A DNA stretch of 17,784 nucleotides from Lentisphaerota bacterium (GCA_012514865.1 JAAYZO010000057.1:1-17784); one strand, 5' to 3'. Numbered from the stretch's first letter, positions 6,272-15,165 are shown. Numbers and translations are program-made. The notes: generated by a model from the sequence alone, not told the origin.

Positions 6272-6307
6272 GCCCGCCGGGCCAGTCCCGGCAGGCCGCC
6301 GGCGGGC
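6272..6307 (-). terminator. GC-rich hairpin between the ACT gene and purO
   Basis: GCCCGCCGG (6272-6280) pairs with CCGGCGGGC (6299-6307) across an 18-base loop. The stem starts on the base right after the ACT gene stop, on the minus strand. No U-tract follows. It may reduce or stabilise read-through into purO, whose ribosome site lies just beyond. Confidence 0.4.
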
Positions 6308-6856
6308 TCAGATCTCGTTGGTCATGCGGAAGATGGCGTGGTGCCGCAGCTCGACGCTGAGGGCGGTATCCTCCATGGCGATGCGCAGGCCGTTCTTGAG
6401 GCGACCGACGTCGGCGCCCGGCGGCAGCTCGACCAGCATCATCATGGTGTAGACACCGTGGTCCACGGTGGTGGCCAGGTCGGCGATGTTGATGTCCTTT
6501 TCGCGCAGGTAGCCACTGACCGCCGCCACCAGGCCGATGCGGTCGGGGCCCACTGCGGTGAGGACATACTGGTTGTCCCGCGGTCGCGGCGACTCGCCGG
6601 GCAGGGCCGCACCCGGCGCCGCCACCCCGACCTGGAAATCCGCCCCGCCCGGCGTCGCCTGCAACGCCGCACGAATGTCTTCCGGGCGGACCGAGTCGGG
6701 GAAACTGGCGATGAGGATCATGGTGAAGTAGCCGCGCAGGACGGTCTGGCTCATGTCGGCCAGATTGCCCTCGAGGCCCTGCAGCGCCTGGGTCACATCG
6801 GCGATGATGCCGACCCGGTCGCGAGCCATGACCGCAATGACATAGGGAGTTGACAT
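6308..6856 (-). CDS. GcvR-like tandem ACT-domain protein
   Basis: A 182-residue protein with two ACT domains (about 3-75 and 96-170) joined by a Pro/Gly/Ala linker (APGAALPGESPRPRDN). Each domain starts with the same phrase, ARDRVGIIADV and GPDRIGLVAAV, followed by the helix and strand pattern of the fold (NLADMSQTVLRGYFTMILIASF; NIADLATTVDHGVYTMMMLVEL). This arrangement is that of the glycine cleavage repressor GcvR and related ACT regulators, which work by protein contact and bind no DNA themselves. No gcvA or gcv gene is visible, so the ligand and partner are unknown. I prefer the ATG at 6856. A GTG at 6880, overlapping the rhaA stop (TAGTG), would add eight poorly conserved-looking residues. 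It lies 23 bases after rhaA, so co-transcription is expected. Confidence 0.85.
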   Translation of the reverse strand: MSTPYVIAVMARDRVGIIADVTQALQGLEGNLADMSQTVLRGYFTMILIASFPDSVRPEDIRAALQATPGGADFQVGVAAPGAALPGESPRPRDNQYVLTAVGPDRIGLVAAVSGYLREKDINIADLATTVDHGVYTMMMLVELPPGADVGRLKNGLRIAMEDTALSVELRHHAIFRMTNEI

Positions 6857-6879
6857 GGGTGGCCTCTGCGCCTTCCGCA

Positions 6880-8157
6880 CTAACGCTTCCGGATGACCTC
6901 GCGGTCGTACGACTGCATCTCGGCGAGCCAGCCGGTTCCGGCCGGCACGCCATGGGCCTGGCAGTACTGGTCCCAGACTGCCCCCAGGGGCATCGTCCGC
7001 AGCTCCTCCAGGAGTGCCAGGGTGCTGGCCCGGTCGCCGCCGGCCTCGAGGTCGGCCAGGAGGGCGGTGGGCTCGAGCAGGGCATTCAGGATGGCCTTCT
7101 GGGCAGCCCGGGTGCCGATGACCCAGGCGCCGATGCGGTTGAGGCCGCCGTCGAAGAAGTCCAGGCCGATGTGGACGCGTTTCAGGGCCTGGCCGCGGAC
7201 GATCTGCTGGAACAGGCAGCGCAGGTCGTCGTTGAAGTTGACAACGTGGTCGCTGTCCCAGCGGATGCCGCGGCTGACATGCAGGAGGAGCTCCTTCTTG
7301 AAGAGGAGCACGGACGAGATCTTGTCGTGGATGGTCTCGGTGGGGTGGAAGTGGCCCATGTCGAGGCAGAGCATCGGCGCGCGCGTCATGGCGTAGGCGA
7401 GGTAGAACTCGTGGCTGCCGACGACGTAGTCCTCGCTGCCGATGCCGAAGAGCTTGCTCTCGACGGCGTCGCGGCAGAGCCGGCTGTCGACGGGTGCGGC
7501 AAGGATCTCATCGAGGGACTGGATGAGGCGCTGTCGCGGTGCCCAGCGATCGATGGGCTGGTCCTTGGCGCCGTCGGGGATCCAGTGGTTGATGACGCAG
7601 GGGCTGCCCTGGCTGCGGCCCATGGCCTCGGCGATGCGCCGGCAGGCGATGGCGTGGCGGATCCAGAAGGCGCGGATCTCGGCGTCGGCGTGGGAGAGGG
7701 TCCAGCCGTCGTTGGCCTTGGGGTGGGCGAAGAAGGTCGGGTTGAAGTCGAGGCAGATGCCGCGGGCCTTGGCCCAGGCCATCCAGGCGGCGAAGTGCTC
7801 CGGCGCCAGCCGGTCGCGCTCGACGACGCGGCCGCCGGTCTCGGCGTAGATCGCGTGCAGGCTGAAGCGCAGCTTGCCGGGGATGAGCGAGAACGCCTTC
7901 TCGGCGTCGGCACGGAGCTGCTCCGGGGTGCGCGCCGCGCCGGGGTAGTTGCCGGTGGCCATGATGCCGCCGCCGGAGAGGGCCTCGTCGTGGACCTCGA
8001 AGCCCCGGACGTCATCGCCCTGCCAGCAGTGCAGGCTGATCGGCACCGCTGCGAGGCGGGCGAGGGCCTCGTCGGTGTCAACCCCGAGCTGGCGGTACTG
8101 CTCGCGGGCTGACTCGTAACGCTGCGTGACGAGAGAAGGTTCGGCTGGCTTGAACAT
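6880..8157 (-). CDS. rhaA: L-rhamnose isomerase
   Basis: A 425-residue enzyme converting L-rhamnose to L-rhamnulose, the first step of rhamnose breakdown. It aligns by eye with E. coli RhaA (419 residues) end to end: SLHCWQGDDVRGFE, ATGNYPG, SLHAIYAE, GLDFNPTFFAHP, TLSHAD, INHWIPDG, DAVESKLFGIG, LCLDMGHFHPTE, LLLHVSRGIRWDSDHVV and HIGLDFFDGGLNRIGAWVIG, which include the His, Asp and Glu metal ligands of the (alpha/beta)8 barrel. The open frame extends upstream to 8466 but that part is Arg/Gly/Ala-rich noise. The ATG at 8157 with AAGGAG 7 bases upstream is clearly the start. Rhamnulokinase and aldolase are not in the window. The leader carries a strong palindrome (8341-8368), probably regulatory. 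Confidence 0.97.
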   Translation of the reverse strand: MFKPAEPSLVTQRYESAREQYRQLGVDTDEALARLAAVPISLHCWQGDDVRGFEVHDEALSGGGIMATGNYPGAARTPEQLRADAEKAFSLIPGKLRFSLHAIYAETGGRVVERDRLAPEHFAAWMAWAKARGICLDFNPTFFAHPKANDGWTLSHADAEIRAFWIRHAIACRRIAEAMGRSQGSPCVINHWIPDGAKDQPIDRWAPRQRLIQSLDEILAAPVDSRLCRDAVESKLFGIGSEDYVVGSHEFYLAYAMTRAPMLCLDMGHFHPTETIHDKISSVLLFKKELLLHVSRGIRWDSDHVVNFNDDLRCLFQQIVRGQALKRVHIGLDFFDGGLNRIGAWVIGTRAAQKAILNALLEPTALLADLEAGGDRASTLALLEELRTMPLGAVWDQYCQAHGVPAGTGWLAEMQSYDREVIRKR

Positions 8158-8164
8158 CGATTCG

Positions 8165-8170
8165 CTCCTT
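8165..8170 (-). promoter_or_regulatory. Ribosome binding site deciding the rhaA start
   Basis: AAGGAG on the minus strand, 7 bases before the ATG at 8157, is a near-ideal Shine-Dalgarno. It rules out the upstream in-frame starts. Confidence 0.7.
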
Positions 8171-8340
8171 GGACCCCAGGGTCCGCCGCTCGCACGAGAC
8201 GTCGCTCCGCTGTGCCGTCGACACCGCCGCGGCTCGCGATCAGACGCGTCTCCGTCGTCGCCGGCCCTGCCGCCGGCTCGGCGAGGCACGGTTCGCCGCG
8301 CTGGTGCCCGGGGCCCCTGCCCTGTCGGACCCGCTCGCAG

Positions 8341-8368
8341 GAACGATCGCGTCCAGACGCGATCGTTC
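8341..8368. promoter_or_regulatory. 28-bp near-perfect palindrome, candidate operator upstream of rhaA
   Basis: GAACGATCGCGTC (8341-8353), two bases CA, then the exact complement GACGCGATCGTTC (8356-8368). The 2-base centre is too tight for a good RNA hairpin, so binding of a dimeric regulator is likelier than termination. It lies about 185-210 bases before the rhaA ATG. A related core, CAGACGCG, recurs at 8241-8248 inside a shorter palindrome. No regulator gene adjoins it, so the protein is unknown. Confidence 0.5.
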
Positions 8369-8401
8369 GCATTGTTCTGCCCGGCGCGCCACGCCAGTCG
8401 T

Positions 8402-8431
8402 CTCCCGGGCGCCGTGGCCGTCGCCCGGGAG
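8402..8431 (-). terminator. Strong hairpin downstream of the PHP gene (first of two)
   Basis: CTCCCGGGCG (8402-8411) and CGCCCGGGAG (8422-8431) are perfect 10-bp arms around a 10-base loop. It lies 70-99 bases past the PHP gene stop on the minus strand. There is no U-tract, so it may be a Rho-type or attenuator structure rather than a classical intrinsic terminator. Confidence 0.45.
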
Positions 8432-8455
8432 GTCCACGGGCGGCGCCGTGGACCT
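8430..8455 (-). terminator. Strong hairpin downstream of the PHP gene (second, abutting the first)
   Basis: AGGTCCACGG (8430-8439) and CCGTGGACCT (8446-8455) are perfect 10-bp arms around a 6-base loop. It overlaps the neighbouring hairpin by two bases, so the two stems could stack or compete. It lies 46-71 bases beyond the PHP stop. Confidence 0.45.
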
Positions 8456-8500
8456 ACCTGCCGCACCTCGGACCTGCTTGCCGCATCGCGGCCGCGGCCC

Positions 8501-9850
8501 TCACCGCCAGACCCCGGCCGCGGCAGAGTCGGCCAGATAGGCCCGGGCGCCGTCCGTCGTCATGGCCTCGAGACGGCGACGCTCTGCGACGGTCGGCGCC
8601 GGCAGGGCCCCCACCGCCGCGAAGAAGGCGTTGCGCTCAGCACGCGACGGAAACTCGCCCGCCACCGCCGCATCGCTGTAGCCGGTGTCGGCCCAGCGCA
8701 GCAGGCGGGTGTGGCCCACCATGACCCGCGCGCCCTCGAGGAAGACGGCGTGGTGCGCCCGCATCGGCGCCGCCGTGAAGTCGTCCACAAAACGCTGACC
8801 GGGCTTGTTCAGCTCGGTGCCGACGTTGATCGGCAGGTCCAGCGCACGCGCCGCCGCGATGTAGCGGTCCAGCTCGGCGACCTTGCGCGAGCGCTCCGCC
8901 GGGTCCTTGAGATTCCAGTTGCGGTCCGGGATGATGTTCACCGCCTCGACGCCCTTGCTCACCAGGCACTCGAGCTGGCGCACCGGGTCGCTCTCGCCGG
9001 CGCTGGTGCCGTCGAGCCAGGCGCTCATGGGCACGGCCCGGCAGGCGCGGATCATGCCAATGACCTGGTCGAGGCGCGGGAAGGTATCCGCGTCGGGCTG
9101 GCGATACCCCGGCCCGCCCTTCTTCATGAGCTTGCTGCGCAGGACATCGGCGAAGCGCAGCGGATCCTGGATGGCCGTCTGGGTGGCGGCCGGGTCGAGG
9201 CCGAGTCGAGCGGCCCAGAAGGCCGCGGCCTGGTCCAGGTGCCCCTGGGAAGCCAGCAGGACCTTGTCCTGGTAGGCCTGGACGATGTGGCGCTCCGTGG
9301 CGTTGCCCAGCGGTGTCAGCGGCAGGACCTCGGCGTCGTAGTCGAGGGCGACATCGCCAAGGCACTGGTTGATACGCTGCACGATGGCGCGATTGCGGGC
9401 GTGGGAACGCTCGAGCATGTCGGCCAGCACCGCCGCGGCCGGCGAACCCGGCGCGGGCGGGCGCACGAAGCCCATCCCCATGAAGTAGAACACGCCCGGC
9501 TCGCCGGGGCTGTTGATCTCCTGATCGGCATACTCCTCGAAGAAGACGCGGCTCTCGAAGCCCACCGCGGCGCGCACGCCCAGCAGGTCGGAGGCCTCCA
9601 GGAGTTCTCCGAGGCCCTGCAGGACATCGAAGTCGCAGATCGCCATGCTGTAGAGGCCGCGGGCGGCCGCCTCCCAGGCCAGCCGCGACGGCGACCAGCC
9701 CTCTCCATTAAAGGAGAAGAAGGAGTGCAGGTGCATGTTCACCCAGTCGGTGGCCGGCGGCGTCGGCCGACCCGCCGCGACGAGCCGATCGAGGGCCAGA
9801 CGACGTGTCGACGGGTCGAAACTGCTGAGATCTTCAAGCAATGCCTGCAT
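8501..9850 (-). CDS. PHP-domain metal-dependent hydrolase-like protein, function unknown
   Basis: A 449-residue soluble protein. The N-terminal part carries PHP-type metal motifs: MHLHSFFSFNGEGWSP with His40 and His42, ICDFD with Asp73 and Asp75, and GFESR with Glu99. Later there is a conserved-looking VMVGHTRLL near the C-terminus. PHP domains are phosphoesterases or nucleases with two or three metals, as in histidinol phosphatase and polymerase PHP modules. The large middle part (ERSHARNRAIVQRINQCL, SKLMKKGGPGYRQPD) is not one I can assign. I recall similar proteins in PVC genomes annotated only as hypothetical or PHP. No signal peptide is seen. I prefer the ATG at 9850; a GTG at 9883 would add 11 residues (MGVVLVPGAGS) and neither has a strong ribosome site. 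Its position upstream of rhaA suggests a sugar-phosphate role, but that is only inference. Confidence 0.8.
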   Translation of the reverse strand: MQALLEDLSSFDPSTRRLALDRLVAAGRPTPPATDWVNMHLHSFFSFNGEGWSPSRLAWEAAARGLYSMAICDFDVLQGLGELLEASDLLGVRAAVGFESRVFFEEYADQEINSPGEPGVFYFMGMGFVRPPAPGSPAAAVLADMLERSHARNRAIVQRINQCLGDVALDYDAEVLPLTPLGNATERHIVQAYQDKVLLASQGHLDQAAAFWAARLGLDPAATQTAIQDPLRFADVLRSKLMKKGGPGYRQPDADTFPRLDQVIGMIRACRAVPMSAWLDGTSAGESDPVRQLECLVSKGVEAVNIIPDRNWNLKDPAERSRKVAELDRYIAAARALDLPINVGTELNKPGQRFVDDFTAAPMRAHHAVFLEGARVMVGHTRLLRWADTGYSDAAVAGEFPSRAERNAFFAAVGALPAPTVAERRRLEAMTTDGARAYLADSAAAGVWR

Positions 9851-9950
9851 GGACCCTGCCCCTGGTACCAGGACGACCCCCACGACTGCCGGTCAGCCCG
9901 GCACGACCGCGCCGGCCTGAGACGCCGGGGCGGCCGCACGAAACCGCGAC

Positions 9951-9978
9951 ACTGTAGGTCGGCCGGCGCGCTTTTCAA
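9951..9978 (-). promoter_or_regulatory. Candidate sigma70-type promoter for the PHP gene
   Basis: On the minus strand: TTGAAA (9973-9978), 16-base spacer, TACAGT (9951-9956). The layout equals that of the paaK promoter (same -10, same spacer). Initiation near 9944 would give a leader of about 95 bases before 9850. Confidence 0.45.
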
Positions 9979-10123
9979 CACCGGGCGCGGCCGCGGCAGG
10001 GCGGTTCAGGGATCGCCGCGGGCGACCGCCTGAACGTCCCGGTCCAGCCGGTCGGGAGGGTCCCGGTGTGGTGACTCAGCGCGCCGCCGGGCGAACTCTG
10101 GTGCGCCATGCCTGCAGACAGAT

Positions 10124-10161
10124 CGGGGCCGGCTGTCCCCGTTGGCGGACAGCCGGCCCCG
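10124..10161 (-). terminator. Terminator of the yajC-secDF operon
   Basis: CGGGGCCGGCTGTCC (10124-10138) and its perfect complement GGACAGCCGGCCCCG (10147-10161) form a 15-bp stem with an 8-base loop, 31 bases after the secDF stop. This is the strongest hairpin in the window. The following bases (ATCTGTCTG) are only modestly T-rich, as is common at high GC. Confidence 0.7.
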
Positions 10162-10192
10162 TGTGAGTGCCGACGTTGCAGCCGAGCTGTCG

Positions 10193-12964
10193 TCAGGCCG
10201 ACTTGGCGGCCTTGGTGGCGGCGACCTCGGTCTCGACCACGGCGGCGACGCGGGCCTTCCCGACCACCTCGTCGCGGTGGGCGCGGTTCGGCTTGTGCCA
10301 GGCCTGGATGATGGCGCTGGCGACGAAGACCGTCGAATAGGTGCCGACGATCACGCCGATGGTCATGACCAGGGCGAAGTCGTTGATCGTGCCGCCGCCG
10401 AAGATCAGCAGAGTCACCACCGGCATGAGGGTGGTGAAGCTGGTCAGGAAGGTACGCGACAGGGTCTGGTTGATGCTGAGGTTGATGATTTCCTTGTAGG
10501 TCTTCTCGCGCTGCAGCGCCAGGCTCTCGCGCACACGGTCGAAGGTCACGATGGTATCGTTGATCGAGTAACCGATGATGGTCAGCAGGGCGGCGACGAC
10601 AGTCAGGCTGATCTGACGGCCGCCGGTGAACCAGCCGAAGAGCAGGTAGAGCCCGCCGGCCACGAGGACGTCGTGGACGAGGGCGACCACGGCGGCGATG
10701 CCGTAGGCCAGCTCGAAACGGAAGCTGACATAGAGCACGATGCCGAGGAATGACAGCAGCGTCGCCAGGAAGGCGCGCATCTGGAACTGCGCCCCGACGA
10801 GGTTACCGACGCTGTTGGTCTGGACCTGTTTGAGCTTCGCCTCGGGGAATTTCTGCGTGAGCGCCTCCTCGATGGCACCGAGGTCGAGGCTGTCGGTGGC
10901 GTCGGTGGCCGTCCGGGGCAGGACGATCTCGAGCATGCGCAGGCCGGCCGCGCCGCTGAACTTGTAGCCGACGCGGGCCGCCGGGTGGCCCAGGCCGACC
11001 AGGGCATCACGCACCGCCGCGACCGGCGGCTCGGTGCCCAGGACCTCGTAGCCAACCTCGGTGCCGCCCGAGAAGTCGATGCTCAGGGCGCTGCGGCCGC
11101 GGCCGATGCCGGCAATCAGCGCCACAACGCAGAGAATCACGGAGATGGTGATGGCCGGCTTCGTCCAGGCCAGGATGTCGTAGTTGCAGTCGGTGAACCA
11201 GCGCAGCGCGTTCATGCGCAGGGTCTTCATCGTGCCGCGGCTGAGCATGGTGTCGAAGATGACGCGGGTCACGAAGATGGCCGTGAACATGCTGGCGACG
11301 ATACCGATACCGAGGGTCACCGCGAAGCCGCGCACCGAGCCGGTGCCGGCGTTGTACAGGATGACGGCCGTCAGCAGGGTCGTGATGTTCGAGTCGAAGA
11401 TGGTGACGAAGGCGCGGGCATAGCCGGACTCGATGGCATTGCCGATAGTCTTGCCGTTGCGCAGCTCCTCGCGGATGCGCTCGAAGATCAGCACGTTGGC
11501 GTCAACCGCCATACCGATGGTCAGGATCATACCGGCGATACCCGGCATGGTGATGGTGGCGCGCAGCAGGGTCATCGTACCGAGCGTCAAGGCCGTGTTC
11601 ATGAGCAGCGCCACGACCGCGATGACGCCGGCCAGGCGGTAGTAGCCGATCATGAAGACCACGACCATGGCCAGGCCGGCCAGGCCAGCCCAGATGCCGC
11701 TGCGGACCGAGTCGGCACCCAGAGTCGGGTCGGTGCCGAACTCGCTGTCGATCTGGATGTTCACCGGGAGATTGCCGGACTCGATGACGCCGGCCAGGCG
11801 ACGGGCTTCCTCGAAGCCGAAGTTGCCGGTGATCTCGGCCTGACCGCCGGTGATCGGCTCGTTGATGTTCGGCGCGCTGTAGACCTTGCCATCCATGACG
11901 ATGGCGAGGCGCTCGTTGACGTTGTCCGTGGTGATGCGGGCGAACTGCCGGGCGCCGCGGCCCTTGAACTCCAGGCTGATGCTCCACCAGTTGCCGAACT
12001 GGCTCGGGACCGGCTGGGCGCGGCTGACCTCGCCGCCGTCGAGGGCCTCCGCGGTCTTCTTAATGAAGATGACGTCGGTGATGACCTCGCCGTCACGCTC
12101 GCTCTCCAGCTCGGCATAGCGGAAGCCCGGGCTGGGGCGGAAGCTGGACGGGTTGGCGCGGTACTCGGCGACCTTGGCGTCGTTGTTGGGGTCGACCAGG
12201 TAGAACTGCAGGTTCGCCTGCTGCTTGAGCACCTCGCGGATGTCCGACTTGGCGCCCTCGCTGAGGGTCGGCATGCGCACCGAGATGGTGTTGTTGCCGA
12301 CCGGCTTGATCTCGGGCTCGACCAGGCCCATCATGTCGAGGCGGTTGCGCAGGATCTCGATGATCTGGTCGCGCACCTGGACGATGTCCTTCTCCTTCGC
12401 CTTGGCCTCGTCCTCGCTGAAGCTGATGACGAACTCGGTGCCGCCCTGCAGATCCAGGCCCAGGCGCAGCTTGCCGGCAGCCTTGTCGCGGACGAACTTG
12501 ATGACGCGCTTGTTCGAGGCCGTCGGCAGGCCGGGCACGCTGATGACATCGCTGAGGCGGACGCGGGCGTGCGTCTCGTCACCGCGCGACGCCTGCTCGA
12601 TGCTGCGGTACTGCGCCAGCTCGGGATTCTCCTGGCGCATCGCCTCGGCGCGGGCCAGCATGTCCTGGTACGCCTTCAGCGCCGCCGCGGCCGCGTCGGC
12701 CTCGGCCTTGACACGCAGATGCGACGACTCCTGCGCCTTGTAGGCATCAGAAGCGGTGTCCTTGATCGCCTCGAGGGCGGCCTGCGACGATGCCGCGGCG
12801 GCCTGCGTCGCTTCGGCCTTGGCCTCGAGCTTCGACACGCCGGCCTTCGCCAGACGTTCAAACGTGACCATGAAATCGCGGTCGCGCAGGGGGAACAGCG
12901 CCGCGACCCAACCTGCCAGGACCCCGATGGTGAGCACCCAGCGCCAGACCAGTGACCGTTTCAT
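10193..12964 (-). CDS. secDF: Fused protein-export membrane protein SecD/SecF
   Basis: A 923-residue single-chain SecDF, which uses proton flow to help pull exported proteins through SecYEG. The SecD half has an N-terminal membrane segment (about 8-26), LRLGLDLQGGTEF (167-178), the periplasmic P1 domain, and the membrane block with GMAVDANVLIFERIREE (484-500) carrying the conserved Asp488. The SecF half begins near 600 with SIDFSGGTEV (628-637) and contains GYSINDTIVTFDRVRE (798-813). Between membrane segment 1 and DLQGG lie about 140 residues, of which 34-113 are Ala/Lys/Glu/Gln-rich and look like a periplasmic coiled coil. The usual spacing is much shorter, so this is an insert. The ATG at 12964 starts directly before the hydrophobic segment; the open frame upstream is noise. 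It follows yajC by 127 bases on the same strand. Confidence 0.96.
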   Translation of the reverse strand: MKRSLVWRWVLTIGVLAGWVAALFPLRDRDFMVTFERLAKAGVSKLEAKAEATQAAAASSQAALEAIKDTASDAYKAQESSHLRVKAEADAAAAALKAYQDMLARAEAMRQENPELAQYRSIEQASRGDETHARVRLSDVISVPGLPTASNKRVIKFVRDKAAGKLRLGLDLQGGTEFVISFSEDEAKAKEKDIVQVRDQIIEILRNRLDMMGLVEPEIKPVGNNTISVRMPTLSEGAKSDIREVLKQQANLQFYLVDPNNDAKVAEYRANPSSFRPSPGFRYAELESERDGEVITDVIFIKKTAEALDGGEVSRAQPVPSQFGNWWSISLEFKGRGARQFARITTDNVNERLAIVMDGKVYSAPNINEPITGGQAEITGNFGFEEARRLAGVIESGNLPVNIQIDSEFGTDPTLGADSVRSGIWAGLAGLAMVVVFMIGYYRLAGVIAVVALLMNTALTLGTMTLLRATITMPGIAGMILTIGMAVDANVLIFERIREELRNGKTIGNAIESGYARAFVTIFDSNITTLLTAVILYNAGTGSVRGFAVTLGIGIVASMFTAIFVTRVIFDTMLSRGTMKTLRMNALRWFTDCNYDILAWTKPAITISVILCVVALIAGIGRGRSALSIDFSGGTEVGYEVLGTEPPVAAVRDALVGLGHPAARVGYKFSGAAGLRMLEIVLPRTATDATDSLDLGAIEEALTQKFPEAKLKQVQTNSVGNLVGAQFQMRAFLATLLSFLGIVLYVSFRFELAYGIAAVVALVHDVLVAGGLYLLFGWFTGGRQISLTVVAALLTIIGYSINDTIVTFDRVRESLALQREKTYKEIINLSINQTLSRTFLTSFTTLMPVVTLLIFGGGTINDFALVMTIGVIVGTYSTVFVASAIIQAWHKPNRAHRDEVVGKARVAAVVETEVAATKAAKSA

Positions 12965-13091
12965 GAATTCGGCTTTCCCTCGAGTTCTTCGGATTGCCTC
13001 TGAGCCTGACCGCGCCGCACTGCCGCCGCGCTGCGGCCTCGCCGCAGCCAGGAGCACCGCCGGCCAGGACACCGCACCACGGCCGATAGAA

Positions 13092-13451
13092 TCACTTCCT
13101 GGCCGCCTTGCCCGACTCCTCCGCAGCCTCGGCGAGGACCGTGCTCACCGCCGAACGCACCATCTTGATCTCGACGCCCGGCGCCACCCGCAGCATCAGC
13201 GTGGCCTCCTCGACCCCCGACACCTCGCCGTAGAAACCGCCGGTGGTCACGACGCGGTCGCCGACCTTCAGACGGCTGATCAGCTCGCGGTGCTCCTTCG
13301 CTTTGACCTGCTGCGGCCGCAACATCAGGAAGTACATGACGGCCAGAAGCAGCAGCATCGGGCCCATCGTGTAGAGAAAACCGCCCGGCTGCCCGGCCGG
13401 CGCCTGCGTGGCAGTCGCCAGAAGGGGCATGGTCAACACCGCAATGTCCAT
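13092..13451 (-). CDS. yajC: Preprotein translocase subunit YajC
   Basis: A 119-residue single-pass membrane protein that associates with SecDF. It has one hydrophobic segment (about residues 28-45, TMGPMLLLLAVMYFLMLRP) followed by the family signature RPQQVKAKEHRELISRLKVGDRVVTTGGFYGEVSGV. The C-terminal part is a short beta domain ending in an Ala/Lys tail. AGGAG 9 bases before the ATG at 13451 fixes the start; the frame continues far upstream without protein character. Gene order yajC then secDF is the classic one, which supports both calls. Confidence 0.95.
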   Translation of the reverse strand: MDIAVLTMPLLATATQAPAGQPGGFLYTMGPMLLLLAVMYFLMLRPQQVKAKEHRELISRLKVGDRVVTTGGFYGEVSGVEEATLMLRVAPGVEIKMVRSAVSTVLAEAAEESGKAARK

Positions 13452-13527
13452 TCGAACAATCTCCTGGCCGCCGGTCCCCGATGGCACAAACCAGCCACCG
13501 TCCTGCTGGCGGCAGATACAGCCGCTC

Positions 13528-13556
13528 AATGTACATGCCGCCCCCAACCTTGCCAA
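13528..13556 (-). promoter_or_regulatory. Candidate sigma70-type promoter for yajC-secDF
   Basis: On the minus strand: TTGGCA (13551-13556), 17-base spacer, TACATT (13528-13533). Initiation near 13521 gives a leader of about 70 bases. It lies in the divergent gap shared with the response-regulator gene, for which I find no convincing promoter. Confidence 0.45.
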
Positions 13557-13713
13557 CCGCGACTCCTGACGCCGATCGGTTTTTCTCAGATTTGCAAAAG
13601 AGCGCCGGCAGGCCATGTTGTGCAGCCCCCCGGGACCGCGCGGACTGCGGCCCCGCCGCCGGTTCGCGGGGTGCGGCATGTCCCGAGGGCACAGAGGGAG
13701 CAGGCAAAGCGCT

Positions 13714-15147
<1,434 letters not shown>

Positions 15148-15165
15148 GATCCGAGGAGCCGCCCC

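Larger units (their letters stand above)
8158..8500. other. 343-bp rhaA upstream region, non-coding, palindrome-rich
   Basis: I see no credible gene between the PHP gene stop (8501) and rhaA. The frames that cross it are Arg/Pro/Ala-rich and start from nothing convincing. It contains the rhaA ribosome site, a 10-bp palindrome AGACGCGTCT (8242-8251), a 28-bp palindrome (8341-8368), and two adjacent hairpins (8402-8455). No convincing -35/-10 pair for rhaA was found, so its promoter is unassigned. Confidence 0.65.
9851..10192. other. 342-bp intergenic region between secDF and the PHP gene
   Basis: No credible gene. From right to left it holds the secDF terminator (10124-10161), a compound stem-loop at 10004-10035 (GTTCAGG/CCTGAAC outside, TCGCC/GGCGA inside), and the candidate PHP promoter (9951-9978). 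Confidence 0.6.

Noticed and set aside
6242..6307. TPP riboswitch or purine riboswitch ahead of purO/thiE
   Set aside because: Neither the thi-box CTGATGAGA-type core nor a purine-type three-way junction is visible; only a simple GC hairpin is present.
8158..8466. N-terminal extension of rhaA to 8466
   Set aside because: The added 103 residues are Arg/Gly/Ala noise, RhaA homology begins at the ATG at 8157, and an AAGGAG sits 7 bases before it.
8126..10033. A 635-codon plus-strand frame opposite the PHP gene and rhaA leader
   Set aside because: Arg/His/Ala-rich shadow of the PHP gene with no motif; the opposite strand has intact metal-binding motifs.
10985..12955. A 656-codon plus-strand frame opposite secDF
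   Set aside because: Low-complexity Asp/Ala/Val/Gly/His composition, no domain, and wholly antisense to a certain SecDF.
13452..13713. A sigma54 promoter (GG-N10-GC) in front of the NtrC-type gene
   Set aside because: I found only mis-spaced partial matches (for example GG-N9-GC near 13611), none convincing.
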